Source: Clavibacter sp. (GTDB taxonomy: Bacteria > Actinomycetota > Actinomycetes > Nanopelagicales > Nanopelagicaceae). Taken from it: a stretch of DNA of 64,000 nucleotides. Below are positions 32,914 to 42,013 of this stretch, piece by piece. Position 1 is the first letter of the stretch, and every line of letters begins with the position of its first letter. A program made the position numbers and the translations under genes. The stretch covers positions 1 through 64,000 of the forward strand of contig BGOH01000002.1 in the NCBI GenBank assembly GCA_003569145.1, in the 5' to 3' direction. The notes under the pieces are model-generated. The model was not told the origin of the DNA, made no database searches, and worked only from the letters and a program-made list of their open reading frames with translations.

Positions 32914-33647
32914 ATGTGTCGACTAATGGCCTATAGTTCAAAAACTTCAGTCAACCTACCTGAATTTATGGGTCAGGGCTTTAGCGACTTTCTTAAACTC
33001 TCAGAGGTTCATAATGATTCCTGGGGCCTTGCCCTTGCTAATCCAGATAGCGCAACGGTAATTAAGGAAGTAGCAAGCGCTGCAGCTAGCGCCAGATTTA
33101 GCGAAGTAATAAGTAATCAAAGCGCTCCTGGAGCTCTGCTGCACTTTAGATGGGCCTCCCCTGGACTTGAAGTAACTCACGAAAATGCTCATCCATTTTG
33201 TTTTGAAGATATTGCCTTTATCCATAATGGCGCCCTTAGCCCTTATGAAGCTGTTAAATCACTGATTGCTCCAGAATTTGAATCACTTAGAGAGGGTGAT
33301 ACCGATAGCGAGCTCTTCTTTCTCTATCTCTTAACTGAGATCAAAGCCAATGGATTTGTAGAGGGCGTAGTTAAAGGGATAAAGAATCTTAAGGAGAATT
33401 TTGAATATAGCTCAATTAATTCAATGATTATCAACTCTGACATCTAATTGTGGTGAGCGAACATGATCCATTGAATAAGCCAAGTTGGACCGATGACCTC
33501 TACTACGAACTGCGCTATCGCATCGATGAAAACGGAGTTGCGGTGGCCTCATCAGGCTGGGATCAAAGCGGTTGGGTCTTGATGGATAATCACTCGATTC
33601 TCATTGTTAATCGCCATGATTTAACTCATCAGATTAGGTCAATTTAA
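32914..33647 (+). CDS. class II glutamine amidotransferase (EgtC-like), frameshift near 33441
   Basis: MCRLMAYSS N-terminal Cys; HNGALSPYEAVK; VSEHDPLNKPSWTDDLYYELRYRI in second frame. Confidence 0.87.
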
Positions 33648-33651
33648 CCCG

Positions 33652-34527
33652 TTAAATAGCTGGCTCTTTCTTAATTCGTTCAACTGATACCACCAAAATA
33701 ACACCAATTAAAATGATTAGACCACCAAGGGCGTAAGAGCTAGTTATCTTTTCATTAAGAAATAGGGCGCCGAGCGCTACGGCGATTATCGGATTTACAT
33801 ATGCATAAGTAGCAGTAAGTGATACTGGAGCATTTGCCACAAGCCAGAGATATGCGGTGTATGCCGCGATCGATCCAAATATAATTAAGTAAACAAACCA
33901 GAGCCAGGACCAGCTAGTTGCATCAAGAAAATCATTAATGGATTCGCCTTTAACAAAGCCTGCCACAGTTAAGGAGACTCCCCCAGCCAACATTTCATAG
34001 GCAGTAAAGACAAGAGTGTTCTTAGGAAGTGGGAATTTTGGCGCAAGAAAAGTTCCCAGCGCCCATCCAATATTTCCTAGAAGAACCATCAACATGAAGA
34101 AAAAGAGTTTGGAATTACTTATCTCACTTACCGGAGTGATGCTTCCCGGCTTTAAAAGAAGGGCAACGCCAGCAAAACCAATCATTAGGCCCAGCCAGGA
34201 GACTTTAGATAATCGCTCTCCAGAGATGGTGCGAAAAATTGCTATCCATAACGGAAGAGCTGCAATTATTAGCGCAACGATTCCTGAGGGCACATATTCT
34301 TGAGAAACAGATACGGTGCCGATTCCAAATCCTAGGAGTAGAAAGCCCATAACCAGTGAGCTCTTTAACTCTGCCTGGGGAATTTTGAGTTCGCCAAAGC
34401 CTTGTCGCAACGAAATTATTGCAGCAAGAAGCAATCCCGCAATTAAAAAACGAATCCCCATTGCTAAAAGTGGTGGCATGCTCTCAATTACATAGGCAAT
34501 TGCGAAATAAGTAGATCCCCAAATCAA
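33652..34527 (-). CDS. EamA family transporter
   Basis: IWGSTYFAIAYVIESMPPLLAMGIRFLIAG; duplicated EamA domains. Confidence 0.88.
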   Translation of the reverse strand: MIWGSTYFAIAYVIESMPPLLAMGIRFLIAGLLLAAIISLRQGFGELKIPQAELKSSLVMGFLLLGFGIGTVSVSQEYVPSGIVALIIAALPLWIAIFRTISGERLSKVSWLGLMIGFAGVALLLKPGSITPVSEISNSKLFFFMLMVLLGNIGWALGTFLAPKFPLPKNTLVFTAYEMLAGGVSLTVAGFVKGESINDFLDATSWSWLWFVYLIIFGSIAAYTAYLWLVANAPVSLTATYAYVNPIIAVALGALFLNEKITSSYALGGLIILIGVILVVSVERIKKEPAI

Positions 34528-34643
34528 ATAAACCGCCCAAAGCGAGGTCCAGGTCTTTGCCGAGTTTGAGACTTCTGTTCCTTATTCATCTTCACTCTGA
34601 CACCCTAACTTTCCTAGCTTTAATCGTTGACTACTTTTTCGTT

Positions 34644-34672
34644 TTGCAGATGCAAATGATTTGCAATAACCT
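34644..34672 (+). promoter_or_regulatory. nixA promoter with Nur-like box as the spacer
   Basis: -35 TTGCAG (34644-34649), ATGCAAATGATTTGCAA (34650-34666), -10 TAACCT (34667-34672), then 6 nt to ATG. Confidence 0.6.
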
Positions 34673-34678
34673 TATCGT

Positions 34679-35836
34679 ATGACCAAGTCCAAGCCTGGCG
34701 ATAAATCTTTAAGACAGCACTTAAAGTTCGAAAGAGATGAAATCCCTTCTTTGGTCGGCATTTTGGGCACGGTAATTGCCCTACATGTAATTGGTTGGGG
34801 GCTCTTCATCTATTACAACTCAGATCCTCAGTATCACGGGTTAGCCGACAGCAAAGGTGCTCTGGTTTATGCCGGAGCTGGAGCTTTGGCCTATTCATTC
34901 GGTTTGCGCCACGCATTTGATGCTGATCACATCGCAGCAATAGATGACACCACACGATTAATGTTGGCTAAAGGAAAAAAACCCTTAGGAGTTGGACTTT
35001 TCTTTTCGCTTGGGCATTCAACTGTCGTTCTAGCCCTCTCAATTGGTGTGGCATTCGCAGCTCAGCGAGCAGCTAGATTTCAGGAAGATTTTGCAGAAAC
35101 TGGTGGAATCATTGGAACTTCTGTTTCTGGCTTATTCCTCTATCTAATTGGCATATTAAATTTAGTTATCTTGGTTGGAATTATTGGCGTCTGGAAGAAA
35201 GCCAAGAGTGGGAAGTTTTCGCACCAGCATTTAGAGGAGCTCTTGAATGATCGAGGGCTTATGCGGCGAATTTTTAGAGGACGCTTCAAAAAGGGTTTCG
35301 ATAAATCTCATCAAATCTATCCGGTAGGAGTTCTATTTGGGCTCGGCTTTGATACTGCAACCGAGGTTGCGATCCTGGGTCTTTCAGCAACTGTTGCTAT
35401 CGGCACAGTTGGTGGGGTCCTACCGCCCCTTGCCATCATCGCCCTCCCGATCATTTTTGCTGCAGGCATGTCACTTATGGACGCCCTCGATGGAATATTT
35501 ATGACTAAGGCTTATGGCTGGGCCTTTACCTCGCCTCTGAGGAAAATCTATTACAACATCACTACCACTTCTATCTCAATTTTTGTTGCACTTGTAATTG
35601 GAACGATTCAAATAATTAATGTTTTAGCAAGTAAAACTTCAATTGATAACTATGAGCCGTTTACTACGATTGCAAATATTGATCTGGGCGGAATTGGATT
35701 CTTCATAGTTGCTAGCTTCGTTGCGGCTTGGCTTCTCTCAGTGCTTATTTGGCGTCTTGGTAAATATGAGAGCAGATACTCATCAGGGATCGTTGAGACT
35801 GATCACTCACATACTGAATTAAAGATTAAGGATTAA
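34679..35836 (+). CDS. nickel/cobalt permease (NixA/HoxN family)
   Basis: RHAFDADHIAAIDDTTR, LGFDTATEVAIL, FAAGMSLMDALDGIFM signatures. Confidence 0.95.
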   Translation: MTKSKPGDKSLRQHLKFERDEIPSLVGILGTVIALHVIGWGLFIYYNSDPQYHGLADSKGALVYAGAGALAYSFGLRHAFDADHIAAIDDTTRLMLAKGKKPLGVGLFFSLGHSTVVLALSIGVAFAAQRAARFQEDFAETGGIIGTSVSGLFLYLIGILNLVILVGIIGVWKKAKSGKFSHQHLEELLNDRGLMRRIFRGRFKKGFDKSHQIYPVGVLFGLGFDTATEVAILGLSATVAIGTVGGVLPPLAIIALPIIFAAGMSLMDALDGIFMTKAYGWAFTSPLRKIYYNITTTSISIFVALVIGTIQIINVLASKTSIDNYEPFTTIANIDLGGIGFFIVASFVAAWLLSVLIWRLGKYESRYSSGIVETDHSHTELKIKD

Positions 35837-36663
35837 TCAAGGAAGAAATCTAGGAGAAAGTCAGTAGTTCCTGGAACAACCGAATATTTCTCTAGATCAG
35901 TAATTCCTTCAGAAGCTAGAACCTCATCATCTACAAAAAAGTTTCCACTGCACGAAGCTGAGTCCCTATTCAAAATAATGTATGCGGCATCGGCCAAAAT
36001 CTCAGGGGTTCGACATGCTGCGGTATCAACTCCGGGAATCATTGCAAGTGCTGCAGTATCAATTGCAGTTCTTGGCCAAAGAGCGTTAACGGCAATTTTT
36101 TCACGTTTGAACTCCTCGGCCATTCCAAGGACACACATGCTCATTCCATACTTTGCCATGGTGTAGGCAACGTGGTTTCTAAACCACTTTGCCTTCATTG
36201 AAAGCGGAGGCGAGAGAGTCAAGATGTGAGGATTTCTCCCAGCTTTAGCACTTTCTTGCAGGTGCGGTAGAACGGCCTGTGAGGTTAAGAAGGTTCCTCG
36301 AACATTTACATCAAACATCAAATCAAATCTCTTAGCAGGCGTTTGTAGCGTGGGGGTTAGATTAATAGCGCTTGCGTTGTTAATTAAGATATCAATGCCA
36401 CCAAACTCTTTCGCAGCTTGATCAACAGCTGCGCTTATCTGATTTTCATCCCTTAAGTCGCATTGAATAGCAAGGGCCTTTCCCCCAGCAGCTGTGATTT
36501 CACTTGCTGCTGTGTGGATGGTTCCTGGAAGCTTTGGATTGGGTTCGTTTGTTTTAGCAGCAATTGCAATCATTGCTCCGTCTTTTGCAGCCCTGATAGC
36601 GATCGCTAGTCCAATGCCTCGAGATCCTCCAGTAACAAAAATCTTCTTTCCTGCAAGACTCAT
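35833..36663 (-). CDS. SDR family oxidoreductase (HSDL2-like)
   Basis: VTGGSRGIGLAIAIRAAKDGA, AYTMAKYGMSMCVLGMAEE. Confidence 0.9.
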   Translation of the reverse strand: MSLAGKKIFVTGGSRGIGLAIAIRAAKDGAMIAIAAKTNEPNPKLPGTIHTAASEITAAGGKALAIQCDLRDENQISAAVDQAAKEFGGIDILINNASAINLTPTLQTPAKRFDLMFDVNVRGTFLTSQAVLPHLQESAKAGRNPHILTLSPPLSMKAKWFRNHVAYTMAKYGMSMCVLGMAEEFKREKIAVNALWPRTAIDTAALAMIPGVDTAACRTPEILADAAYIILNRDSASCSGNFFVDDEVLASEGITDLEKYSVVPGTTDFLLDFFLD

Positions 36664-37407
36664 CTATTTACCCTTCTTTGCTGCTAGTTTCATGAAGGCC
36701 TCTTGGGCCTCATCGGATTCAAGGGCCCGAAGAAAGAGCTCCCCTTCTGCCTGCATTACCACTTTAACCTTCTCATGGAGATCACTCTTTAATAGAGCTT
36801 TTGTCTGCAAGATTGCATTTGGCGGCTGGCTTGCAAGCTTTAGCGCAATTTTTCTAATCTCATCTTTTGGATTTTGAGCAACTGCTGCAATTAACCCCAT
36901 CTCAACGGCTTGCTCGGCGCTAAACGGCTCTCCAGTGAGAAGAATTTGTGCTGCTCTTTGATAACCCACAAGCCTTGGAAATAGCAGAGTCGCCCCTGCT
37001 TCAGGAACAAGACCTAAATTAACAAAAGGCATAGAGAAGTTCGTCGTCTCAGATGCAATTGTGATATCGCAGTGAAGCAACATCGTTGTTCCTATCCCAA
37101 TTGCATTTCCTGAAACTGCTGCAAGCAGTGGCTTTGTAAAGTTGTGAATTTCTTGCAGGAAATTCCAAACAGGTGAGCCAGGCTCATGAGGAGGATTATT
37201 CAGAAAATCAAAGATGTCATTTCCTGCTGTGAAATGTGGCCCTTCATGGGTGATCACAACTACTCGAATGCCAAAGTCACCATTAGCTTCTTTTAGCGCA
37301 TCGGCGAGCGATTGATACATATCTCGGGTAATGGCATTCTGTTTTGCCACCCGATTAAGAGTTAAGGTAAGGACTTGCTCATCTAGGGACTTGAGAACCT
37401 CACTCAC
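36664..37407 (-). CDS. enoyl-CoA hydratase/isomerase family protein
   Basis: AAVSGNAIGIGTTMLLHCDITIA, PFVNLGLVPEAGATLLFPRLVG. Confidence 0.9.
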   Translation of the reverse strand: MSEVLKSLDEQVLTLTLNRVAKQNAITRDMYQSLADALKEANGDFGIRVVVITHEGPHFTAGNDIFDFLNNPPHEPGSPVWNFLQEIHNFTKPLLAAVSGNAIGIGTTMLLHCDITIASETTNFSMPFVNLGLVPEAGATLLFPRLVGYQRAAQILLTGEPFSAEQAVEMGLIAAVAQNPKDEIRKIALKLASQPPNAILQTKALLKSDLHEKVKVVMQAEGELFLRALESDEAQEAFMKLAAKKGK

Positions 37408-37416
37408 CCCTGAATC

Positions 37417-38504
37417 CTAACTCTTTAATTCGCCAGCAATAAATGCCTTTGTTCTCACTAAAGCCTCTTCATCAGAGTACTGCTCAGGAGGAGACTTCAT
37501 GAAATAGCTAGATGGTGAAAGAAGTGGCCCGCCAATTCCTCTATCCATCGCAACCTTTGCGCAGCGAAGGGCATCAATAATGACGCCAGCTGAGTTTGGT
37601 GAATCCCAGACCTCAAGTTTGTATTCAATAGTTAGTGGAACATCGCCAAATGCTCGTCCTTCAAGGCGAACAAAGGCCCACTTGCGATCATCGAGCCACT
37701 GCACATAATCAGATGGCCCAATATGAACATTGCCCTCTCCCATATCGTAATCAAGCTGTGATGTAACTGATTGAGTTTTGGAGATCTTCTTTGACTCTAG
37801 GCGATCTCGCTCAAGCATGTTTTTAAAGTCCATATTTCCACCAACATTTAATTGATAGGTTCTATCGACTTTGACTCCGCGGTCTTGGAATAGCTTGGTT
37901 AGAACTCTATGGGTAATAGTTGCTCCAACTTGAGATTTAATATCATCGCCAACGATTGGAAGGCCAGCCTTTGTGAATTTATCGGCCCACTCAGGGGTTG
38001 AGGCGATAAAGACTGGAAGTGCGTTGACAAAACCGCAGCCAGCATCAATTGCGCATTGGGCATAAAACTTTGTCGCAACCTCTGAGCCAACAGGCAGATA
38101 GCAGACTAGAACATCAACCTTGGCATCCTTAAGTGCTTTAACGACATCAACAGCTGGCGAATCAGACTCTGTAATTGTCTCCCTGTAATAGCGACCAAGG
38201 CCATCATGAGTTACACCTCTTAAAACCTTAACGCCAGATTGTGGACTTCAGAGAATTTGATGGTGTTGTTTTCACTAGCCCAGATAGCATCTGCAAGATC
38301 TAGACCAACTTTTTTCTTATCAACGTCAAAGGCGGCAACGAACTTCACATCACCTACGTGATATCCCCCGACGACTACATTCATCAGACCTGGAATCTCT
38401 TGATCCCTTGCCGCATCTCGGTAGTAATGCACCCCTTGCACTAGAGAATTGGCGCAATTACCAACTCCAACTATTGCTACGCGGATCTCTTTATCTGGGC
38501 TCAC
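37417..38504 (-). CDS. ino1: myo-inositol-1-phosphate synthase (one frameshift near 38242)
   Basis: [16 protein letters not shown]...; manual reading of 37834-38240 gives [28 protein letters not shown]...[29 protein letters not shown]. Confidence 0.93.
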
Positions 38505-39043
38505 TAGTTTTTCCTTTCAGATCTGATCATTTGATCAAGCCAAGCAATTTCTCGCTCAGCAGTTTCAAGAGAGTGACGGCGCCACTCCAGAAGATATTTA
38601 TCAAGACCAACAGCTGACTTATCTAGATCAGCTTTTAAGATCTCAGCCTTCTCCTTGAGGCGGCGCTGGCGCCCCTCAAGAATCCTTAATCGATTTCGAG
38701 TTGAAGTTGGCCCAAAGAATGCGACGCTAACTTCAAAGTTGTCGTCATCTAGGCCGAGCTCTCCTGCCCCTTGCGTTAATTCATCGAATTTCGATATTCC
38801 TTTTTGGGTTATGGAGTAGACGATTCGAACTCTCTTGGACTTTCCACCCTTGGGAACTTCCAATTGAATTATTAGACCTGCATCAAGCATTCGCTTTAAT
38901 TGCGGATAGAGAACTGAGAATGAAAGAGCTCTAAAGGGGCCAAAAATGGCTGTAAGCCTCTTGCGGAGCTCATAACCATGAAGGGAGCTCTCCTTTAATA
39001 GGCCAAGAAGGGCAAACTCCAGGGATTCAGCCCTAGATCTCAT
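38504..39043 (-). CDS. PadR family transcriptional regulator
   Basis: LEFALLGLLKESSLHGYELRKRLTAIFG winged-helix N-terminus; adjacent to ino1. Confidence 0.92.
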   Translation of the reverse strand: MRSRAESLEFALLGLLKESSLHGYELRKRLTAIFGPFRALSFSVLYPQLKRMLDAGLIIQLEVPKGGKSKRVRIVYSITQKGISKFDELTQGAGELGLDDDNFEVSVAFFGPTSTRNRLRILEGRQRRLKEKAEILKADLDKSAVGLDKYLLEWRRHSLETAEREIAWLDQMIRSERKN

Positions 39044-39061
39044 CTACCCCACCCCCTATTT

Positions 39062-39081
39062 ATATCGATTCGATATATCGA
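39062..39081. promoter_or_regulatory. overlapping palindromes upstream of padR, putative PadR operator
   Basis: ATATCGA-T-TCGATAT (39062-39076) overlapping TCGATATATCGA (39070-39081); minus-strand -10-like TATAAAT adjacent. Confidence 0.6.
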
Positions 39082-39210
39082 GTGGATAGTAAACCCTGCC
39101 AGGCGCCGCCGCGCAACTCTGACCCGCAAAGATCCCCAGGGTGTCGTTATAAAACTCTCAGGTTTGCGCGAGTCAGACTTATTAGTAGCAAATATCAGGC
39201 ATACCCTTCT

Positions 39211-39269
39211 TTTCTAGAGTTCGCCCGCACTTTAAATATTGCCTACAGAACCACTGGGCGCTCTAGAAA
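39211..39269 (+). promoter_or_regulatory. long hairpin in leader of uracil permease gene
   Basis: TTTCTAGAG-tt-CGCCC ... GGGCG-CTCTAGAAA, 14 bp with 2-nt bulge, 29-nt loop, ending 14 nt before ATG. Confidence 0.6.
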
Positions 39270-39283
39270 TGAGGACCTCTTAG

Positions 39284-40549
39284 ATGAGTCTCTTCTCTTG
39301 GAAGCTACACGGAAATGGAAAAAGCATTGCCCCTGGCGAGGTCGTCTCGACAGATGAACGTTTAAGTTGGCCGCGCACCATTGGCGTTGGTTTCCAACAT
39401 ATTGCAGCAATGTTCGGAGCTACTTTCCTAGTTCCAATTCTTACGGGCCTACCCCCTACCACCACTCTTTTCTTCTCCGGCGTGGGAACGATTCTCTTCC
39501 TCATCATTACTCAAAATAAAGTTCCAAGTTATCTTGGATCATCCTTTGCATTCCTTGCTCCAATTGCCGCATCTGTTAAGAGTGACAGCATGGCAGTTGC
39601 TCTCGGCGGCGTAGTTGCAACCGGAGTCTTATTAGCCCTCGTCGGTCTAATTGCTCGCGCAGTTGGAACTGGCTGGATTAATTGGATGTTGCCTCCTGTA
39701 GTTACTGGAACAATCGTTATGGTCATCGGCCTAAACCTTGCTCCAGCTGCTAAAAATGGCTTGGCAAGTGGACCAGTTCTAGGAACTTTGACTCTGCTTG
39801 CAATCGCATCATTTGCAGCTTTCTCACGCGGCTTCATTGGGCGTATTTCGATTTTCCTCGGAGTTGTTGTGGGATATCTAGTGGCATTTGTCATGGGAGA
39901 TGTCAACACTGATGGAATCTCCTCGGCTAAATGGATTGCAGCCCCAACTTTTACAACTCCTGAATTCAAAGTCAGCGCCATCATTCTCTTCATCCCAGTC
40001 GTTCTGGTGCTGATTGCTGAAAATGTTGGGCATGTTAAAGCGGTATCAAATATGACTGGCAAAGATCTTGATGATCAGATGGGTAATGCCCTATTTGCTG
40101 ATGGCGTTGCTACCACCCTTGCGGGCGCTGGCGGCGGCTCAGGAACCACCACTTATGCTGAAAATATCGGCGTAATGGCTGCTACTCGAGTTTATTCAAC
40201 CGCGGCATATTGGATTGCAGCCTTTGGTGCAATCATCTTGTCAGTGTCACCAAAATTTGGCGCAGTTCTTAGCGCTATTCCTGGCGGAGTCCTAGGAGGG
40301 GCGCAAGTTGCTCTCTTTGGAATGATCGGAATTCTAGGAGCAAAAATCTGGATTGAATCAAAGGTGAATTTCACTGATTCCACTAATTTGCTCGTGGTTG
40401 CTACCGCAATCATCATAGGAATTGCTGATGTCTCCTGGACCAGTGGTGATTTCACATTTAATGGAATCATCAACGCAACTCTGGTTGCAATCGTTGGTTA
40501 TCGCGTATTTCACAATATCTCCAAATCGCGTGGAACTAGCGTTTCATAA
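39284..40549 (+). CDS. uracil/xanthine permease (NCS2 family)
   Basis: QHIAAMFGATFLVPILTGLPPTTTLFFSGVGT, AGAGGGSGTTTYAENIGVMAATRV. Confidence 0.95.
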   Translation: MSLFSWKLHGNGKSIAPGEVVSTDERLSWPRTIGVGFQHIAAMFGATFLVPILTGLPPTTTLFFSGVGTILFLIITQNKVPSYLGSSFAFLAPIAASVKSDSMAVALGGVVATGVLLALVGLIARAVGTGWINWMLPPVVTGTIVMVIGLNLAPAAKNGLASGPVLGTLTLLAIASFAAFSRGFIGRISIFLGVVVGYLVAFVMGDVNTDGISSAKWIAAPTFTTPEFKVSAIILFIPVVLVLIAENVGHVKAVSNMTGKDLDDQMGNALFADGVATTLAGAGGGSGTTTYAENIGVMAATRVYSTAAYWIAAFGAIILSVSPKFGAVLSAIPGGVLGGAQVALFGMIGILGAKIWIESKVNFTDSTNLLVVATAIIIGIADVSWTSGDFTFNGIINATLVAIVGYRVFHNISKSRGTSVS

Positions 40550-40584
40550 ATCAGCAGTAAATTAGCTATCTAGAGTAGTTAATT

Positions 40585-40617
40585 GAGGCGCCTGGCTTAG
40601 CCGCTAGGCGCCTCTTT
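40585..40617 (+). terminator. intrinsic terminator downstream of uracil permease
   Basis: GAGGCGCCT...AGGCGCCTC stem followed by TTTCTTT. Confidence 0.88.
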
Positions 40618-40641
40618 CTTTATCCCTTTTTCTAGGCAAAA

Positions 40642-41301
40642 GTGTTGGATAATTCTCCGATGATCCTCGACTTCCCAGCTAGATATCCGGAATATCTAAT
40701 TGCTGCGATGATCATTATTTTGGCCCCGGGGCCAAGTGTTCTCTTCATTATCGCTAGAGCTATTGCTTGGGGCAGAGCAACTGCGATTGCATCAGTTGCA
40801 GGAAATGTCACAGGCGCATTTACTCTCTCACTTGCGGTGGCATTTGGCTTGGGTCCGATTCTGCAGGCAAGTGAGTTAGCTTTTATTGGAGTTCAACTTC
40901 TTGGCGGGCTCTATCTGATCTATCTAGGCCTTGATGCAATAAAGCACTCCAAAATTCATGCCGACGATATGGTCAATCAGGGAGATGTAAAGCCTTCAAA
41001 TATTAGGTCTATTAAAGATGGCTTCTGGGTTGGAGCGTTAAATCCCAAAGGGCTTGTTTTCTTTGCCGCTATCTTGCCGCAATTTGTCGATAAGGGATCA
41101 GAGCAGGTAACCGAGCAGCTGGTAATTATGGGGGCGACTTTTGCCATTCTGGCTTTCTTCTCTGATGGCACCTGGGGCTTAATTGCTGGAACAGTCAGGC
41201 AGTGGCTAGCCACCTCCCCACAGCGCTTAGTTCTCATGCGCCGCATCGGCGGGCTGGTAATGATCACCCTTGGAATATTTACCTTAACTTCAGCGATCTA
41301 A
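40642..41301 (+). CDS. LysE/RhtB family translocator
   Basis: PGPSVLFIIARAIAWGRATAIASVAGN, GGLYLIYLGLDAIK; internal Met near 40660 may be the start. Confidence 0.88.
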   Translation: MLDNSPMILDFPARYPEYLIAAMIIILAPGPSVLFIIARAIAWGRATAIASVAGNVTGAFTLSLAVAFGLGPILQASELAFIGVQLLGGLYLIYLGLDAIKHSKIHADDMVNQGDVKPSNIRSIKDGFWVGALNPKGLVFFAAILPQFVDKGSEQVTEQLVIMGATFAILAFFSDGTWGLIAGTVRQWLATSPQRLVLMRRIGGLVMITLGIFTLTSAI

Positions 41302-41338
41302 GCGATGAAATGTCAGTGCCTCAAGGCAGAATCACGCC

Positions 41339-42013
41339 ATGAGCAAAGCTAGAGAGTTTATAAGCCCAAGTGATTTAACTTTTTCTTGGAATGGATGCCA
41401 TCGATGTCTATGGCTTAACTACAACCATGGCGTTAAGGCTCCATCATTTTTCCCATTAGTTGGCGAGCTCTCTGCGATGCAGGAGAAACACTTCAATGGC
41501 GCTAAGTCAAAGGATTTACACCCAGAAATTAAGCCAGGCAAAGTCTTAGATCGCGGTGGTTGGGTTAAATCAATGCCAATTACCTATAACTCAAATCCTT
41601 CTCCCTATGCCATAAGAGGAAAATACGACTTACTGATGGAATTTGATGATGGCACATATGGCGTAATTGATTGCAAATTCCAAGGAAAAAATAACGACAA
41701 GAGTGATTTTTACTCACCTCAACTGGAAGCCTATGCCTTTGCGCTAGAAAATCCCCTCCAAGGAGAGCCAAAGCAGATCTCAGTTCTCGGTCTTCTTGTC
41801 TGGTCGCCTGAAAATCCTGAAGGCAACCCAGAAAGTGGCTTTAGCCTTAATTTAAGTAGCGCTTGGTATCCAATTACGAGAAATCCAGTTGGACTAGCAG
41901 AGCGGCTACAAGATTTTATTCAAGTAATTAGCGGCGAAGTTCCAAGCGCTGATTCCACTTGTGATACTTGCAAATTTATTACTACTCGTCGAGAGATCTT
42001 CGGAGAGGAGTAA
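41339..42013 (+). CDS. PD-(D/E)XK nuclease family protein, RecB/Cas4-like
   Basis: RGKYDLLMEFDDGTYGVIDCKF (D...DxK), SPQLEAYAFAL (QxxxY), CHRC near N-terminus and CDTC near C-terminus. Confidence 0.8.
   Translation: MSKAREFISPSDLTFSWNGCHRCLWLNYNHGVKAPSFFPLVGELSAMQEKHFNGAKSKDLHPEIKPGKVLDRGGWVKSMPITYNSNPSPYAIRGKYDLLMEFDDGTYGVIDCKFQGKNNDKSDFYSPQLEAYAFALENPLQGEPKQISVLGLLVWSPENPEGNPESGFSLNLSSAWYPITRNPVGLAERLQDFIQVISGEVPSADSTCDTCKFITTRREIFGEE

Noticed and set aside
38220-38504. ino1 as several separate gene fragments (ORFs 38220-38504, 37899-38090, 37417-37833)
   Set aside because: Manual translation of 37834-38240 continues in the frame of the 37417-37833 ORF; only one break near 38242 is needed, and the 37899-38090 ORF is a shadow frame.
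39082-39357. ORF of 91 aa upstream of and overlapping the uracil permease
   Set aside because: It overlaps the permease by more than 70 nt in another frame, has no recognisable domain, and covers the structured leader; probably not coding.
41339-42013. Possible CRISPR-associated cas4
   Set aside because: No CRISPR repeats or other cas genes were seen anywhere in the window; reported only as a RecB/Cas4-like orphan.
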